NCBI RefSeq assembly: GCF_002233675.1
Contig: NZ_NMUQ01000003.1
Span: 204,104-246,000, forward strand
Source of the DNA: Paenibacillus herberti
GTDB taxonomy: Bacteria > Bacillota > Bacilli > Paenibacillales > Paenibacillaceae
Direction of reading: 5' to 3'
DNA: 41,897 bases
Every line of letters begins with the position of its first letter. Position 1 is the stretch's first letter. Below are positions 24,635 through 32,516 of the stretch, piece by piece. The notes beneath the pieces were generated by a model that saw nothing but the letters and a program-made list of their open reading frames with translations, searched no databases and had not been told where the DNA came from. A program made the position numbers and the translations under genes.

Positions 24635-25402
24635 ATGCACATGACGCCTGGCATATGGGAGATTAGCCATGCCGAACTGACGATTCGGATCGTGTCCGCG
24701 CTGATTATCGGCGGCTTAATCGGATTAGAGAGAGAATGGGGAGATCATGCGGCGGGTTTCCGCACCCATATTCTCGTTTGTCTGGGCTCCGCGCTCATTA
24801 TGCTGTTGTCGATTTACGGTTTCAGCCAATTCGCCTATGAAGCGAATGTCCGTATGGACCCTGCTCGTCTGGCCGCCCAAGTGATCAGCGGCATCGGTTT
24901 TCTCGGCGCGGGAACGATTTTGCGCACGGGCTTGTCGATCTCGGGCCTGACGACGGCCGCGTCGCTGTGGGTTGTCGCTGCGCTAGGCCTGGCCGTAGGC
25001 GCTGGTTTCTACTATGGGGCGCTGCTTACCGCTTTTCTCGTTCTTGTCAGTTTGTTCCTGCTGAACAAGCTGGAGAAGTATTTTACTCGAAACCGCAAGC
25101 AGATTGAGGTTGGCCTGGCGATGACGGACGGGCCGTCCTGCTTGCAAACGGTAATAGCGCGAATGGAGCAGTACGGGGCGACGATCACTCACATTTCAAC
25201 GGATTACCTGGCAGATAATCATGCGGGTTCGCTGGTGAATCTGCGGTTGAATCTGAAAGTCGAGAAATTCAAGAAGATTCCTTACTTGCTGGATGATTTA
25301 AGAACGACCGATGGAGTCGTGAAAGTCGACTATCAGTGTATCGCTACTAAAGCGCAGAAAATACCGAAAGACAGCAAAGGAAAGCTGGAAGCTACCAGCT
25401 GA
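24635..25402 (+). CDS. MgtC/SapB family membrane protein
   Basis: A 255-residue protein. About five membrane segments carry the MgtC signature (GGLIGLEREWGDHAAGFRTH; VISGIGFLGAGTILR; LTTAASLWVVAALGLAVGAG). A cytoplasmic C-terminal ACT-like domain follows from about residue 150. MgtC proteins affect Mg2+ homeostasis and membrane energetics. It begins 1 bp after the PHP gene with no good ribosome binding site of its own, so translation is likely coupled. Being inside a eut operon is unusual. Confidence 0.85.
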   Translation: MHMTPGIWEISHAELTIRIVSALIIGGLIGLEREWGDHAAGFRTHILVCLGSALIMLLSIYGFSQFAYEANVRMDPARLAAQVISGIGFLGAGTILRTGLSISGLTTAASLWVVAALGLAVGAGFYYGALLTAFLVLVSLFLLNKLEKYFTRNRKQIEVGLAMTDGPSCLQTVIARMEQYGATITHISTDYLADNHAGSLVNLRLNLKVEKFKKIPYLLDDLRTTDGVVKVDYQCIATKAQKIPKDSKGKLEATS

Positions 25403-25481
25403 GTCGCGGAAACCAAGCATGGGGCGCGAAACTTATAAATTCGTAAGCGGTGAACAAACGGATGATAAGGTGGTTGTCAGG

Positions 25482-26132
25482 ATGGATCGAGAAGTACGGG
25501 CAGTGCCTCTCACCGTGCGCGTCATTCCGAACGTGGACCCCGAGCTTGGCGCGCAGCTGCAGGTCAAGCCGCATATTCGCAGCCTGGGCATATTGACTTG
25601 CACGATTGATGATGTCGGGTATACCGCGATTGACGAAGCGACAAAAAAAGCCGACGTGGAGGTTGTGTACGCAAAGTCGTTTTACGGGGGTTCGGCGCAT
25701 GCTTCCGGCCCGTTATCGGGTGAGTTCATCGGCATTCTCGGCGGGGCCAACCCGGAAGAAGTGAAAAGCGGCCTGGACGCCGCGGTGGAAACGATGCGGC
25801 GCTCGGCCTGCTTTTATTCCTTGAACGAGGAAGGCTCTCATGCCTATTACGCTCACGTTGTTTCCAGGACGGGAACGTATTTGTCGGAGCTGGCGGGCAT
25901 TCGCCCGGGCGAGCCGCTCGCTTATTTGATCGCGCCGCCAGCGGAGGCGATGATCGGTCTTGATCTCGCGATGAAGGCGGCGAACGTCAGGCTTTGCCGG
26001 TTTTTCGGCCCGCCGACGGAGACAAACTTTGCGGGCGCGCTGCTGACCGGCAGCCAGTCGGATTGCACAGCGGCTGCTGAAGCATTCGCTGCAGGCGTTA
26101 GAAACGTAGCGATCAAGCCGATAGACTTCTAG
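25482..26132 (+). CDS. eutL: Ethanolamine microcompartment shell protein EutL
   Basis: A 216-residue trimer-forming shell protein with two permuted BMC domains. Nearly every stretch matches EutL: KPHIRSLGILTCTIDDVGY, EATKKADVEVVYAKSFYGG, YAHVVSRTGTYLSELAGI, LAYLIAPPAEAMIGLDLAMK and PTETNFAGALLTGSQ. EutL has a gated central pore thought to pass larger molecules. An ATG at 25419 is also in frame (21 residues longer) but has no ribosome binding site; AAGGTGG precedes the ATG at 25482, and the shorter form fits family length (about 219). Confidence 0.93.
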   Translation: MDREVRAVPLTVRVIPNVDPELGAQLQVKPHIRSLGILTCTIDDVGYTAIDEATKKADVEVVYAKSFYGGSAHASGPLSGEFIGILGGANPEEVKSGLDAAVETMRRSACFYSLNEEGSHAYYAHVVSRTGTYLSELAGIRPGEPLAYLIAPPAEAMIGLDLAMKAANVRLCRFFGPPTETNFAGALLTGSQSDCTAAAEAFAAGVRNVAIKPIDF

Positions 26133-26149
26133 CGAGAAAGGAGAGGCGA

Positions 26150-26536
26150 ATGACAGAAGGGAATGGGCAGGCGCTCGGCATGATTGAGACGATGGGGCTT
26201 GTCGCTCTGATTGCGGCAGCAGACGCGGCGGCCAAGACCGCTGATGTGAAAGTGCACACGTATGAGAAGGCGGATGCCGGCATTATGACCGTTTACATCT
26301 ATGGGGATGTATCCTCCGTACAGGAGGCCGTTCGTGCGGGTATGGAAATGGCGAAGACGCTTGGCAAGCTGCTCCATTACAGCGTTATTCCGAGGCCGGC
26401 GTTTGATTTTACGGAATGGATCCAAAAAAAGACGGCGGTCAAGGGGGCGACGGCAAGCGGAGCACCTGCTGCGGCTGCGAAAGCGGCAGGCGCAACCGAT
26501 GCCCCCAAGTCCCCAAAGCCGGCGCAGGAAAGCTAA
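26150..26536 (+). CDS. BMC-H shell protein with C-terminal tail (EutK/PduJ-like position)
   Basis: A 128-residue protein. Residues 9-92 form one BMC domain (ALGMIETMGLVALIAAADAA ... LLHYSVIPRP), expected to make hexameric shell tiles. Two features are unusual. The pore loop reads EKADAG instead of the K-I-G-S-G or G-G-G type seen in PduA and EutM, so permeability may differ. A tail of about 36 residues rich in Ala, Lys and Pro follows (GAPAAAAKAAGATDAPKSP), which may face one side of the shell and bind cargo. AAAGGAGAGG precedes the ATG. Calling it EutK would be by position only, as the tail is not the EutK nucleic-acid-binding type. Confidence 0.82.
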   Translation: MTEGNGQALGMIETMGLVALIAAADAAAKTADVKVHTYEKADAGIMTVYIYGDVSSVQEAVRAGMEMAKTLGKLLHYSVIPRPAFDFTEWIQKKTAVKGATASGAPAAAAKAAGATDAPKSPKPAQES

Positions 26537-26586
26537 CCATTGGAAGTTGGCTGACGTGAATATCGGCACGTAAGGGGTGAAGAGGT

Positions 26587-28068
26587 TTGGCTATCGAAGA
26601 TAAGGATCTTAGATCGATTCAAGAAGCCCGCGAGCTGCTGCGCAAAGCGAAAACGGCGCAGAAAGCGCTGGAAGCGCTGTCCCAGGAAAAGGTAGACGCG
26701 ATTGTCGGCACGATGGCGGAGGCCGGAGAGCGCGAAGCGGAACGTCTGGCTCGAATGGCGGCGGACGAGACTGGCTTTGGCAATGCAGCGGACAAAGAAA
26801 CGAAAAACCTGTTCGCGGTACGCACGATCTATTCAGCCATTAAGGATATGAAGACGGTTGGTATTATCCGCAAGGACGAGGCAAACAAGCTGTGGGAAAT
26901 CGCTCAGCCGTTCGGAGTCATCTGCGGCATTGTCCCCTCCACCAATCCGACGTCGACAACGATGTACAAAGCGTTGATCTCGATTAAAACAAGGAACGCC
27001 ATCGTGTTCAGTCCGCATCCTTCGGCGCTTGCTTGTACGCTGGAGGCGGCGCGCATCATGCAGAGCGCGATCGAGCGGGCGGGTGGTCCGAAGGATGCGG
27101 TCGCCTGCATAACTGAGCCGACGATGGAAGCGACGCAAGAGCTGATGAAGTCGAAGCTGTCCGATTTGATACTAGCTACCGGAGGCACGCCAATGGTGCG
27201 TTCCGCGTACAGCTCGGGCAAGCCGGCCTACGGCGTGGGACCCGGCAACGTGCCGGCGTACATTCATCAAAGCGCAAAAGTCAAAGAGGCGGTTCGGCGA
27301 ATTTTTGAAAGCAAAACGTTCGACTACGGAACGATCTGCGCTTCCGAGCAAGCGATTGTCACCGATCGAGCGGTTAAAACGCAAGTCATGGAGCAAATTC
27401 GCGCTAATGGCGGGTACATGCTGAATTCGGAGGAGAAAAGCAAAGTTGCTTCCGTCATTTTGGCGGGCGGCAGGCTTAATCCCAATATCGTCGGCCGTTC
27501 TGCGACGCTTATCGCAGAAATGGCAGGTATTGCGGTTCCGGCAGGCACCCGGGTCCTCGTCGCCGAAGAGACGGAAATCGGCAAAGCGGTTCCGTTCTCG
27601 CTCGAGAAGCTGTGTCCGATTCTGGCGCTGTACACATGCGACAATTGGCGCGACGGTTGCCTGACGTGCACGAAGCTGCTGGAAAACGGCGGGCTGGGAC
27701 ATTCGCTCGGCATTCATTGCGAGGAGATGGACGTCATTGAAGCTTTTGGCCTGGAGAAGCCGGCTTCACGGATTATTGTGAATGCCGGGACGACGTTCGG
27801 GGCGATCGGTGCGACTAGTGGCATTTTCCCGTCGCTTACGCTCGGATGCGGCTCTTACGGCCACAACATCACTTCCGACAACGTAGGTCCGATGCATCTA
27901 ATCAATATCAAACGTGTCGCCTTCGGCCTCCGGGAAATGGAGCTGGACAACCGAATCGACCAGGCTGCCCGGCAAGTCGAAAGTAAACTTGCTGCGGAGA
28001 TCAGCCGCGACGAAGTAAAGGACATTATTCGTAAGGTGCTGGAAGAAATTCAAGCTGGCAATTCATAA
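26587..28068 (+). CDS. eutE: Acetaldehyde dehydrogenase (CoA-acylating), EutE
   Basis: A 493-residue aldehyde dehydrogenase that converts acetaldehyde plus CoA to acetyl-CoA with NAD+. The catalytic cysteine is C251 in TICASEQ. The NAD-binding part includes FGVICGIVPSTNPTSTTMYKAL, ILATGGTPMVRSAYSSGKPA and GVGPGNVPAYI. Relatives are the Firmicutes EutE and AdhE N-terminal type. The C-terminus carries an amphipathic helix after a linker (SRDEVKDIIRKVLEEIQ) that resembles a microcompartment encapsulation peptide. The start is TTG, with AAGGGG about 12 bp upstream. Confidence 0.9.
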   Translation: MAIEDKDLRSIQEARELLRKAKTAQKALEALSQEKVDAIVGTMAEAGEREAERLARMAADETGFGNAADKETKNLFAVRTIYSAIKDMKTVGIIRKDEANKLWEIAQPFGVICGIVPSTNPTSTTMYKALISIKTRNAIVFSPHPSALACTLEAARIMQSAIERAGGPKDAVACITEPTMEATQELMKSKLSDLILATGGTPMVRSAYSSGKPAYGVGPGNVPAYIHQSAKVKEAVRRIFESKTFDYGTICASEQAIVTDRAVKTQVMEQIRANGGYMLNSEEKSKVASVILAGGRLNPNIVGRSATLIAEMAGIAVPAGTRVLVAEETEIGKAVPFSLEKLCPILALYTCDNWRDGCLTCTKLLENGGLGHSLGIHCEEMDVIEAFGLEKPASRIIVNAGTTFGAIGATSGIFPSLTLGCGSYGHNITSDNVGPMHLINIKRVAFGLREMELDNRIDQAARQVESKLAAEISRDEVKDIIRKVLEEIQAGNS

Positions 28069-28094
28069 CTTGATCCTATGAGGAGGAATTACAA

Positions 28095-28382
28095 ATGGCA
28101 GGAGAATACACAGCATTAGGCATGGTTGAGACAAAAGGGCTGGTAGGCGCAATCGAAGCGGCGGACGCAATGGTGAAAGCGGCCAACGTCAAATTGATCG
28201 GCAAGGAACACGTAGGCGGCGGAATCGTGACCGTTATGGTGCGCGGAGACGTAGGCGCTGTTAAGGCTGCTACGGATGCGGGCGCAGCGGCTGCCGAAAA
28301 AGTGGGCGAGCTGTTGTCCGTTCATGTTATCCCAAGACCGCACACGGATGTTGAGGGCATTCTGCCGCGCGTTCAAGGATAA
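28095..28382 (+). CDS. eutM: BMC-H shell protein EutM
   Basis: A 95-residue single BMC-domain protein, nearly the textbook Eut[21 protein letters not shown], pore loop [25 protein letters not shown] and [11 protein letters not shown]. It forms the main hexameric tile of the shell facets. AGGAGG lies 8 bp before the ATG, the strongest ribosome binding site of the operon, consistent with high output. Confidence 0.95.
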   Translation: MAGEYTALGMVETKGLVGAIEAADAMVKAANVKLIGKEHVGGGIVTVMVRGDVGAVKAATDAGAAAAEKVGELLSVHVIPRPHTDVEGILPRVQG

Positions 28383-28388
28383 TCAACT

Positions 28389-29144
28389 ATGCCCTTCATT
28401 ACGGAAATGCAATTGCGGGCTTCGCTGAGCAAAGGAGGATTGCCGAATCCTTATGTACTCAGCGAAGGCTGCCAATTAACGCCGGCGGCGAGAGATTTCT
28501 TACAGAGCCGGGGCATTACCGTCGGAAAGTCAGGCGCGATGTCGGGGAAGCAAGCTTCACCGGCATTGCCGGACATCCCGATTGGCGTATCCAACCGGCA
28601 CATTCATCTGTCCGTCGAGCATATCGAGAAGCTGTTCGGCCCTGGGTATGCGCTTAGCCCGCTTAAGGAATTGTCGCAGAGGGGCCAATTCGCCGCAAAA
28701 GAGACCGTGTCGCTTGCCGGTCCAAAAGGCATGCTTAAGGACGTTCGCATACTGGGCCCGTCTCGGGGCGCTTCTCAGGTGGAAATCAGCCGAACGGACG
28801 GGTTTCAGATCGGGATTCATCCTCCGCTGCGGCTGTCTGGTGTTATCGCGGATACGCCGGGCATTGCCGTCTACGGCCCGAAAGGCTTCGTTTATCTCGA
28901 GCAGGGGGTCATTGTGGCCAAGGCTCATATCCATATGTCGCCCGGAGATGCCCAAGCTTACGGGGTGAAAAACGGGAATCGCGTGCAAGTTCGAACGCAT
29001 GGACAGCGTCCGCTCGATCTTCATGAGGTCGTCATCCGTGTTGACCCGCGTTTCTCGCTTGATCTCCATATCGACACCGATGAAGCGAATGCCGGATTTA
29101 TCAATCAGGGAGACCGCGCGTCAATTATAGGCCTCTCGACTTAA
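28389..29144 (+). CDS. pduL: Phosphate propanoyl/acetyltransferase PduL with N-terminal EutT/EutQ-like module
   Basis: A 251-residue protein. From about residue 60 it is PduL: IPIGVSNRHIHLSVEHIEKLFGP (zinc His pair), QFAAKETVSLAGPKG and AKAHIHMSPGDA (second His pair), with HIDTDEANAG near the end. PduL turns acetyl-CoA plus phosphate into acetyl phosphate and recycles CoA inside the compartment. Residues 1-48 are a different module (FITEMQLR ... LTPAARDFLQSRGITV) that resembles the N-terminus of EutT (FITEAWLR ... LTPSARELLESR), not the short helix on Salmonella PduL. AAGGA at 28374-28378 serves as ribosome binding site. A 1-bp overlap (TAATG) links it to the next gene. Confidence 0.9.
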   Translation: MPFITEMQLRASLSKGGLPNPYVLSEGCQLTPAARDFLQSRGITVGKSGAMSGKQASPALPDIPIGVSNRHIHLSVEHIEKLFGPGYALSPLKELSQRGQFAAKETVSLAGPKGMLKDVRILGPSRGASQVEISRTDGFQIGIHPPLRLSGVIADTPGIAVYGPKGFVYLEQGVIVAKAHIHMSPGDAQAYGVKNGNRVQVRTHGQRPLDLHEVVIRVDPRFSLDLHIDTDEANAGFINQGDRASIIGLST

Positions 29145-29998
29145 TGATACAGAAAAGCGGTGAAAACGTGGACATTCGACAGCTTGTCCAAGATATTGCC
29201 AGGGAAATAATGAGCTTGTCCGACAAGCCGAATCTGCAGCGGAAAGCGCCGAAACTGCTTTTTATTTTCTGCGACAGCCGCGCGCATGAGGGGCACTCAG
29301 ACCAATTCATTTTATTAGACAATCACGGAATCGAATATGATCTCGTGTTCCTGGACGGCGTAACGTCAGCTTGGATCGGGATGAGCCGTATGGAGTCGTC
29401 CGGCGCAGGCAAGACAATTGCCATTGATGAATATGCGCCTGCTCCGATTGAGCTGCCCAAAGATTACGACGGCGTCGTCATTCCGGAGATCGATCTGGAT
29501 AACGCCTCGCGTATAGCTGCGGGCTTGAAAGGGTCGGTTAAAGCGGAAATCGTTTTCTCCGCGCTGCTGCTGAACAAGCCGGTGTGGGTTGGGAAGGATA
29601 GCCCGGGAGTTAAAAGGAACGATCGCAAAACGTTAAAGGTGTTGAGCCTATCCCCAGGTTACACGAAGCTGTTTCAAAAACGGCTGGCTGAGCTGGAGGA
29701 ACTGGGCATTATGTTCGGGCCGGGACAGGAGTTGTCACGAGAAGTTGTCCGTTACTTTGAACTGCTGAAGAGCGATGGGGTCGGCTATGAGGCTGACGGC
29801 TCGTCCGCCGCAGCAACGGCCTCCCGTACGGCAACAACGAGGCCGGATGTCGCGTTGATTACGGCGGATTGGGTGTCCGCCCAGGCGGCTTCGCTCAACG
29901 GCTTGCTTGAAGTGGAGCGCGGGACGATCGTGTCCCCTTTGGCTAAAGATTTGTTAAGGGACAAAGGGATTGTCCTGCACTTTTCGGATAAAGGATGA
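29144..29998 (+). CDS. BMC-associated flavoprotein-like protein
   Basis: A 284-residue protein of uncertain function. An N-terminal amphipathic stretch (VDIRQLVQDIAREIM, residues 9-23) resembles an encapsulation peptide. A Rossmann-like middle domain (KLLFIFCDSRAHEGHS; GVVIPEIDLDNASRIAAGL; EIVFSALLLNKPVWVGK) resembles the flavoprotein/HFCD proteins found in other microcompartment loci. A Ser/Ala/Thr linker (about 215-230) leads to a C-terminal module (LITADWVSAQ ... GTIVSPLAKDLLRDKGIVL) like the N-terminus of EutQ. The start could also be the GTG at 29168. It overlaps pduL by one base and eutN by four, or by none if eutN starts at 30004. Confidence 0.7.
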   Translation: MIQKSGENVDIRQLVQDIAREIMSLSDKPNLQRKAPKLLFIFCDSRAHEGHSDQFILLDNHGIEYDLVFLDGVTSAWIGMSRMESSGAGKTIAIDEYAPAPIELPKDYDGVVIPEIDLDNASRIAAGLKGSVKAEIVFSALLLNKPVWVGKDSPGVKRNDRKTLKVLSLSPGYTKLFQKRLAELEELGIMFGPGQELSREVVRYFELLKSDGVGYEADGSSAAATASRTATTRPDVALITADWVSAQAASLNGLLEVERGTIVSPLAKDLLRDKGIVLHFSDKG

Positions 29999-30003
29999 TG
30001 GAA

Positions 30004-30276
30004 ATGCTCCTGGGCAAAGTGGTCGGCAGCGTGTGGGCGACGCAGAAGGAAACCGGCATGGAAAACTTGAAGCTGATGATCGTTCAGCCGATCGACTGCT
30101 TCGGCAACAGTTCCGGTCAGACGGTAATCGCCGTTGACCGGATCGGCGCCGGTGTGGGAGAGCGAGTCATTGTCTCCCGAGGCAATCCCGCACGCATGCT
30201 GTTTCCGCAGAAAGTTGTGCCGATTGATGCAATTATCGTCGGAATCGTCGATTCGTTGGAGGTCGGGGAGCCGTAA
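30004..30276 (+). CDS. eutN: BMC vertex pentamer protein EutN
   Basis: A 90-residue EutN/CcmL (BMC-P) protein that caps the shell vertices. Seen are MLLGKVVGSVWATQKETGME, LMIVQPIDCFGN, VIAVDRIGAGVGERVIVSRGNPAR and DAIIVGIVDSLEV. In-frame ATGs at 29995 and 29998 also exist; 30004 fits the AAAGG spacing and the usual family start. Confidence 0.93.
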   Translation: MLLGKVVGSVWATQKETGMENLKLMIVQPIDCFGNSSGQTVIAVDRIGAGVGERVIVSRGNPARMLFPQKVVPIDAIIVGIVDSLEVGEP

Positions 30277-30288
30277 GGAGGCCAAGCT

Positions 30289-30624
30289 ATGGAAAAGCAA
30301 CGAGTCATTCAAGAATATGTACCGGGCAAACAGATCACTTTGTCTCATATTATTGCGAACCCCGATCCCATCCTTTATGAGAGACTGGGGCTCGAGGAAG
30401 CGGGCGCGATCGGCATTATGACGCTTACACCGACGGAAACGGCGATCATCGCCGCAGACATCGCGACAAAAGCAGCCGTAGTCGGGATCGGTTATCTGGA
30501 TCGCTTCACCGGCTCGCTCGTCGTTAGCGGCGAAGTGTCGGCGGTAGAGATGGCCATGGTAGCCGTCAATGAATTTTTAAGCGGGAAGCTGGACTTTACC
30601 CCGGCTTCCATCACCAGATCGTAG
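30289..30624 (+). CDS. eutS: BMC-H shell protein EutS
   Basis: A 111-residue, circularly permuted BMC-H protein. VIQEYVPGKQITLSHIIANP, GAIGIMTLTPTETAIIAAD and IGYLDRFTGSLVVSGEV match EutS/PduU closely. EutS forms bent hexamers thought to sit at shell edges. AAGGAGG precedes the ATG, and its stop codon touches the eutP start. Confidence 0.95.
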   Translation: MEKQRVIQEYVPGKQITLSHIIANPDPILYERLGLEEAGAIGIMTLTPTETAIIAADIATKAAVVGIGYLDRFTGSLVVSGEVSAVEMAMVAVNEFLSGKLDFTPASITRS

Positions 30625-31086
30625 ATGAAGCGTGCGATGGTCATCGGTTCGGTCGGCGCCGGCAAATCTACGCTAATCCGGGCGCTGCTTAATGAGGAGC
30701 GGCCTGCTTCCAAAACCCAAAGCCTCGTATTCCGGGACTGGCTCATTGATACGCCTGGGGAATACTGCGAGAATCCGCTGCAGTACCGCTTTCTGATCGC
30801 AACCTCCTTCGACACGCGCCTGCTCGTACTCGTTCAGGACGCGACGCGGGAGCGCAGCTATTTTCCGCCCGGCTTTGCCGGAGGGTTTCCGGTTCCATCG
30901 CTCGGTGTTGTGACGAAGATCGACAGTCCGAAGGCGGATACGGCCAAAGCGAAGCGTTTCTTGCGGCAAGCGATGCCGAAAGGAGACATCTTCGAAGTGT
31001 CCTCGATGACGCTGGAGGGCATAGAAGAGCTGCGCGAACGGATCGAAAGCCTGGTTCAGCCGAAGGGAAAGAGCGATAGGGGATAG
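30625..31086 (+). CDS. eutP: EutP family small P-loop protein
   Basis: A 153-residue GTPase-like protein with Walker A GSVGAGKST (residues 8-16), LIDTPGEYCENPLQYRFLI and a VTKIDSP specificity loop. Its Salmonella counterpart has been reported to have acetate kinase activity, which would turn PduL's acetyl phosphate into acetate and ATP; that role here is inference. It starts directly at the eutS stop with no separate ribosome binding site, so it should be translationally coupled. Confidence 0.9.
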   Translation: MKRAMVIGSVGAGKSTLIRALLNEERPASKTQSLVFRDWLIDTPGEYCENPLQYRFLIATSFDTRLLVLVQDATRERSYFPPGFAGGFPVPSLGVVTKIDSPKADTAKAKRFLRQAMPKGDIFEVSSMTLEGIEELRERIESLVQPKGKSDRG

Positions 31087-31089
31087 CTT

Positions 31090-32505
31090 ATGGATGAACA
31101 ATGGATCATAAGCGTCGGCATCGATCTCGGCACAAGCACGATGAAGCTCATTGTCAGCCGGTTAAAGCTGGCCCGCAAATCGAGCCCTTTCGGCTTGCCG
31201 CGATTTGAAATTGTCGAGCGGCTGCTCGCCTACGAGAGCGAGGTTACATCAACGCCGCTTCTTAGCGAGACTGAAATTGATATGGCCGAGGTGTCGATGT
31301 GGCTGCAAAAAGAATATCAAGCGGCGGGCATCCGGCTGTCCGACATTAAAACGGGCGCGGTGATTATTACCGGAGAAACAGCAAACAAGGGCAATGCTAA
31401 GCAATTGCTGCACTCGCTTGCCGACAGAGCTGGTGATTTTGTCGTCGCGACTGCGGGCGCTGATCTGGAGTCGCTGCTTGCGGGTAAAGGCTCCGGGGCG
31501 ATGAAGCGATCACTGCAAATGCGCGGAGTCGTCTGCAATGTCGATGTCGGCGGGGGGACGGCGAACACCTCGTTTTTCCGCCGGGGACATATGGTGGAGA
31601 CGGTGACGTTCCATGTCGGGGGAAGATTAATTCGGCTTCGCCCGGACGGCGAAGTGACGTATTTATCCGCAGCGATCCGGCCATGGCTGGATGCCAACGG
31701 GTTCAAGCTTCAGGCTGGCCAGACGGTAAGTTTCGGTTACCTGAAAGAGGTTGCAAGGCAAATGAGCCGCAGTATGCTTGATTGCTTGGCAGGGGATACG
31801 AATTCAACCGGTGCACTGCTGAGCGTGAATGGGAAAGTGCCGATCATGCCGCCGGTCGAAGAGCTGATGGTTTCCGGCGGCGTAGGGGGCATGTTAATTT
31901 CCGCCAACCCGCGAAGCTTGCCGGAAACGGCTGTGTACGGCGACTTCGGCCCGCTTTTGGCAGCTTGTTTGCGCGAAGAAGCGAGACATTATCCGTTCGC
32001 GCTTGCTGTTCCCGATTATACTTTCAGGGCGACGGTAATCGGAGCGGGTATGCAGAGCACGGAGATAAGCGGTGCTACGATTCATATTTCCCCGGGGCTG
32101 CTGCCGATGAAAAACATTCCTGTCTTAAAGCTGGACAACTTAGAGGTGAAAAAGGCGATCGAGCTCGGCTTGCAAGTATACGATGCCGATGCTTGCCCGC
32201 CTTTTGCGCTGTTTATTCCCCAGTTGCAGACAGTCACTTACGAACTGATCCGACAGCTTTCCGAATCGCTTGTTGCCCATTACCGGACGATGATTCCGGG
32301 CTGCCGGACGTTGATCGTGTTATGCGAGAACGATATGGGCAAGGCGCTCGGCCAAGCGCTGAAGCTGCGCTCATCCGGAGAATTATCCATTGTGTGCGTA
32401 GACCAGATCAAAGTCGAGTTTGGAGATTATTTGGATTTGGGGGAACCGATCCGGGATACGATGATTCCGGTTATTGTGAAGACGCTGGCGTTCCACAGCG
32501 GTTAG
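31090..32505 (+). CDS. eutA: Ethanolamine ammonia-lyase reactivating factor EutA
   Basis: A 471-residue ASKHA-fold ATPase that exchanges damaged cobalamin in EutBC. The phosphate-1 motif VGIDLGTSTMKLIVSRL is at the N-terminus, with GAVIITGETANKGNA, NVDVGGGTANTSFF and VIGAGMQSTEISG. The start is 3 bp after eutP with AGGGGA upstream; AGGAGG for eutB overlaps its stop. A long alternative frame over its second half is a shadow of the eutB frame. Confidence 0.93.
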   Translation: MDEQWIISVGIDLGTSTMKLIVSRLKLARKSSPFGLPRFEIVERLLAYESEVTSTPLLSETEIDMAEVSMWLQKEYQAAGIRLSDIKTGAVIITGETANKGNAKQLLHSLADRAGDFVVATAGADLESLLAGKGSGAMKRSLQMRGVVCNVDVGGGTANTSFFRRGHMVETVTFHVGGRLIRLRPDGEVTYLSAAIRPWLDANGFKLQAGQTVSFGYLKEVARQMSRSMLDCLAGDTNSTGALLSVNGKVPIMPPVEELMVSGGVGGMLISANPRSLPETAVYGDFGPLLAACLREEARHYPFALAVPDYTFRATVIGAGMQSTEISGATIHISPGLLPMKNIPVLKLDNLEVKKAIELGLQVYDADACPPFALFIPQLQTVTYELIRQLSESLVAHYRTMIPGCRTLIVLCENDMGKALGQALKLRSSGELSIVCVDQIKVEFGDYLDLGEPIRDTMIPVIVKTLAFHSG

Positions 32506-32516
32506 GAGGAGTACGG

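Noticed and set aside
26537-28094. EutV-type antiterminator hairpins between eut genes
   Set aside because: The gaps at 26537-26586 and 28069-28094 are short and show no paired stem-loop plus T-run.
31782-32516. A long upstream extension of the eutB frame inside eutA
   Set aside because: EutB family sequence begins at 32517 with its own AGGAGG site; the upstream frame is antagonistic to clear EutA coding.
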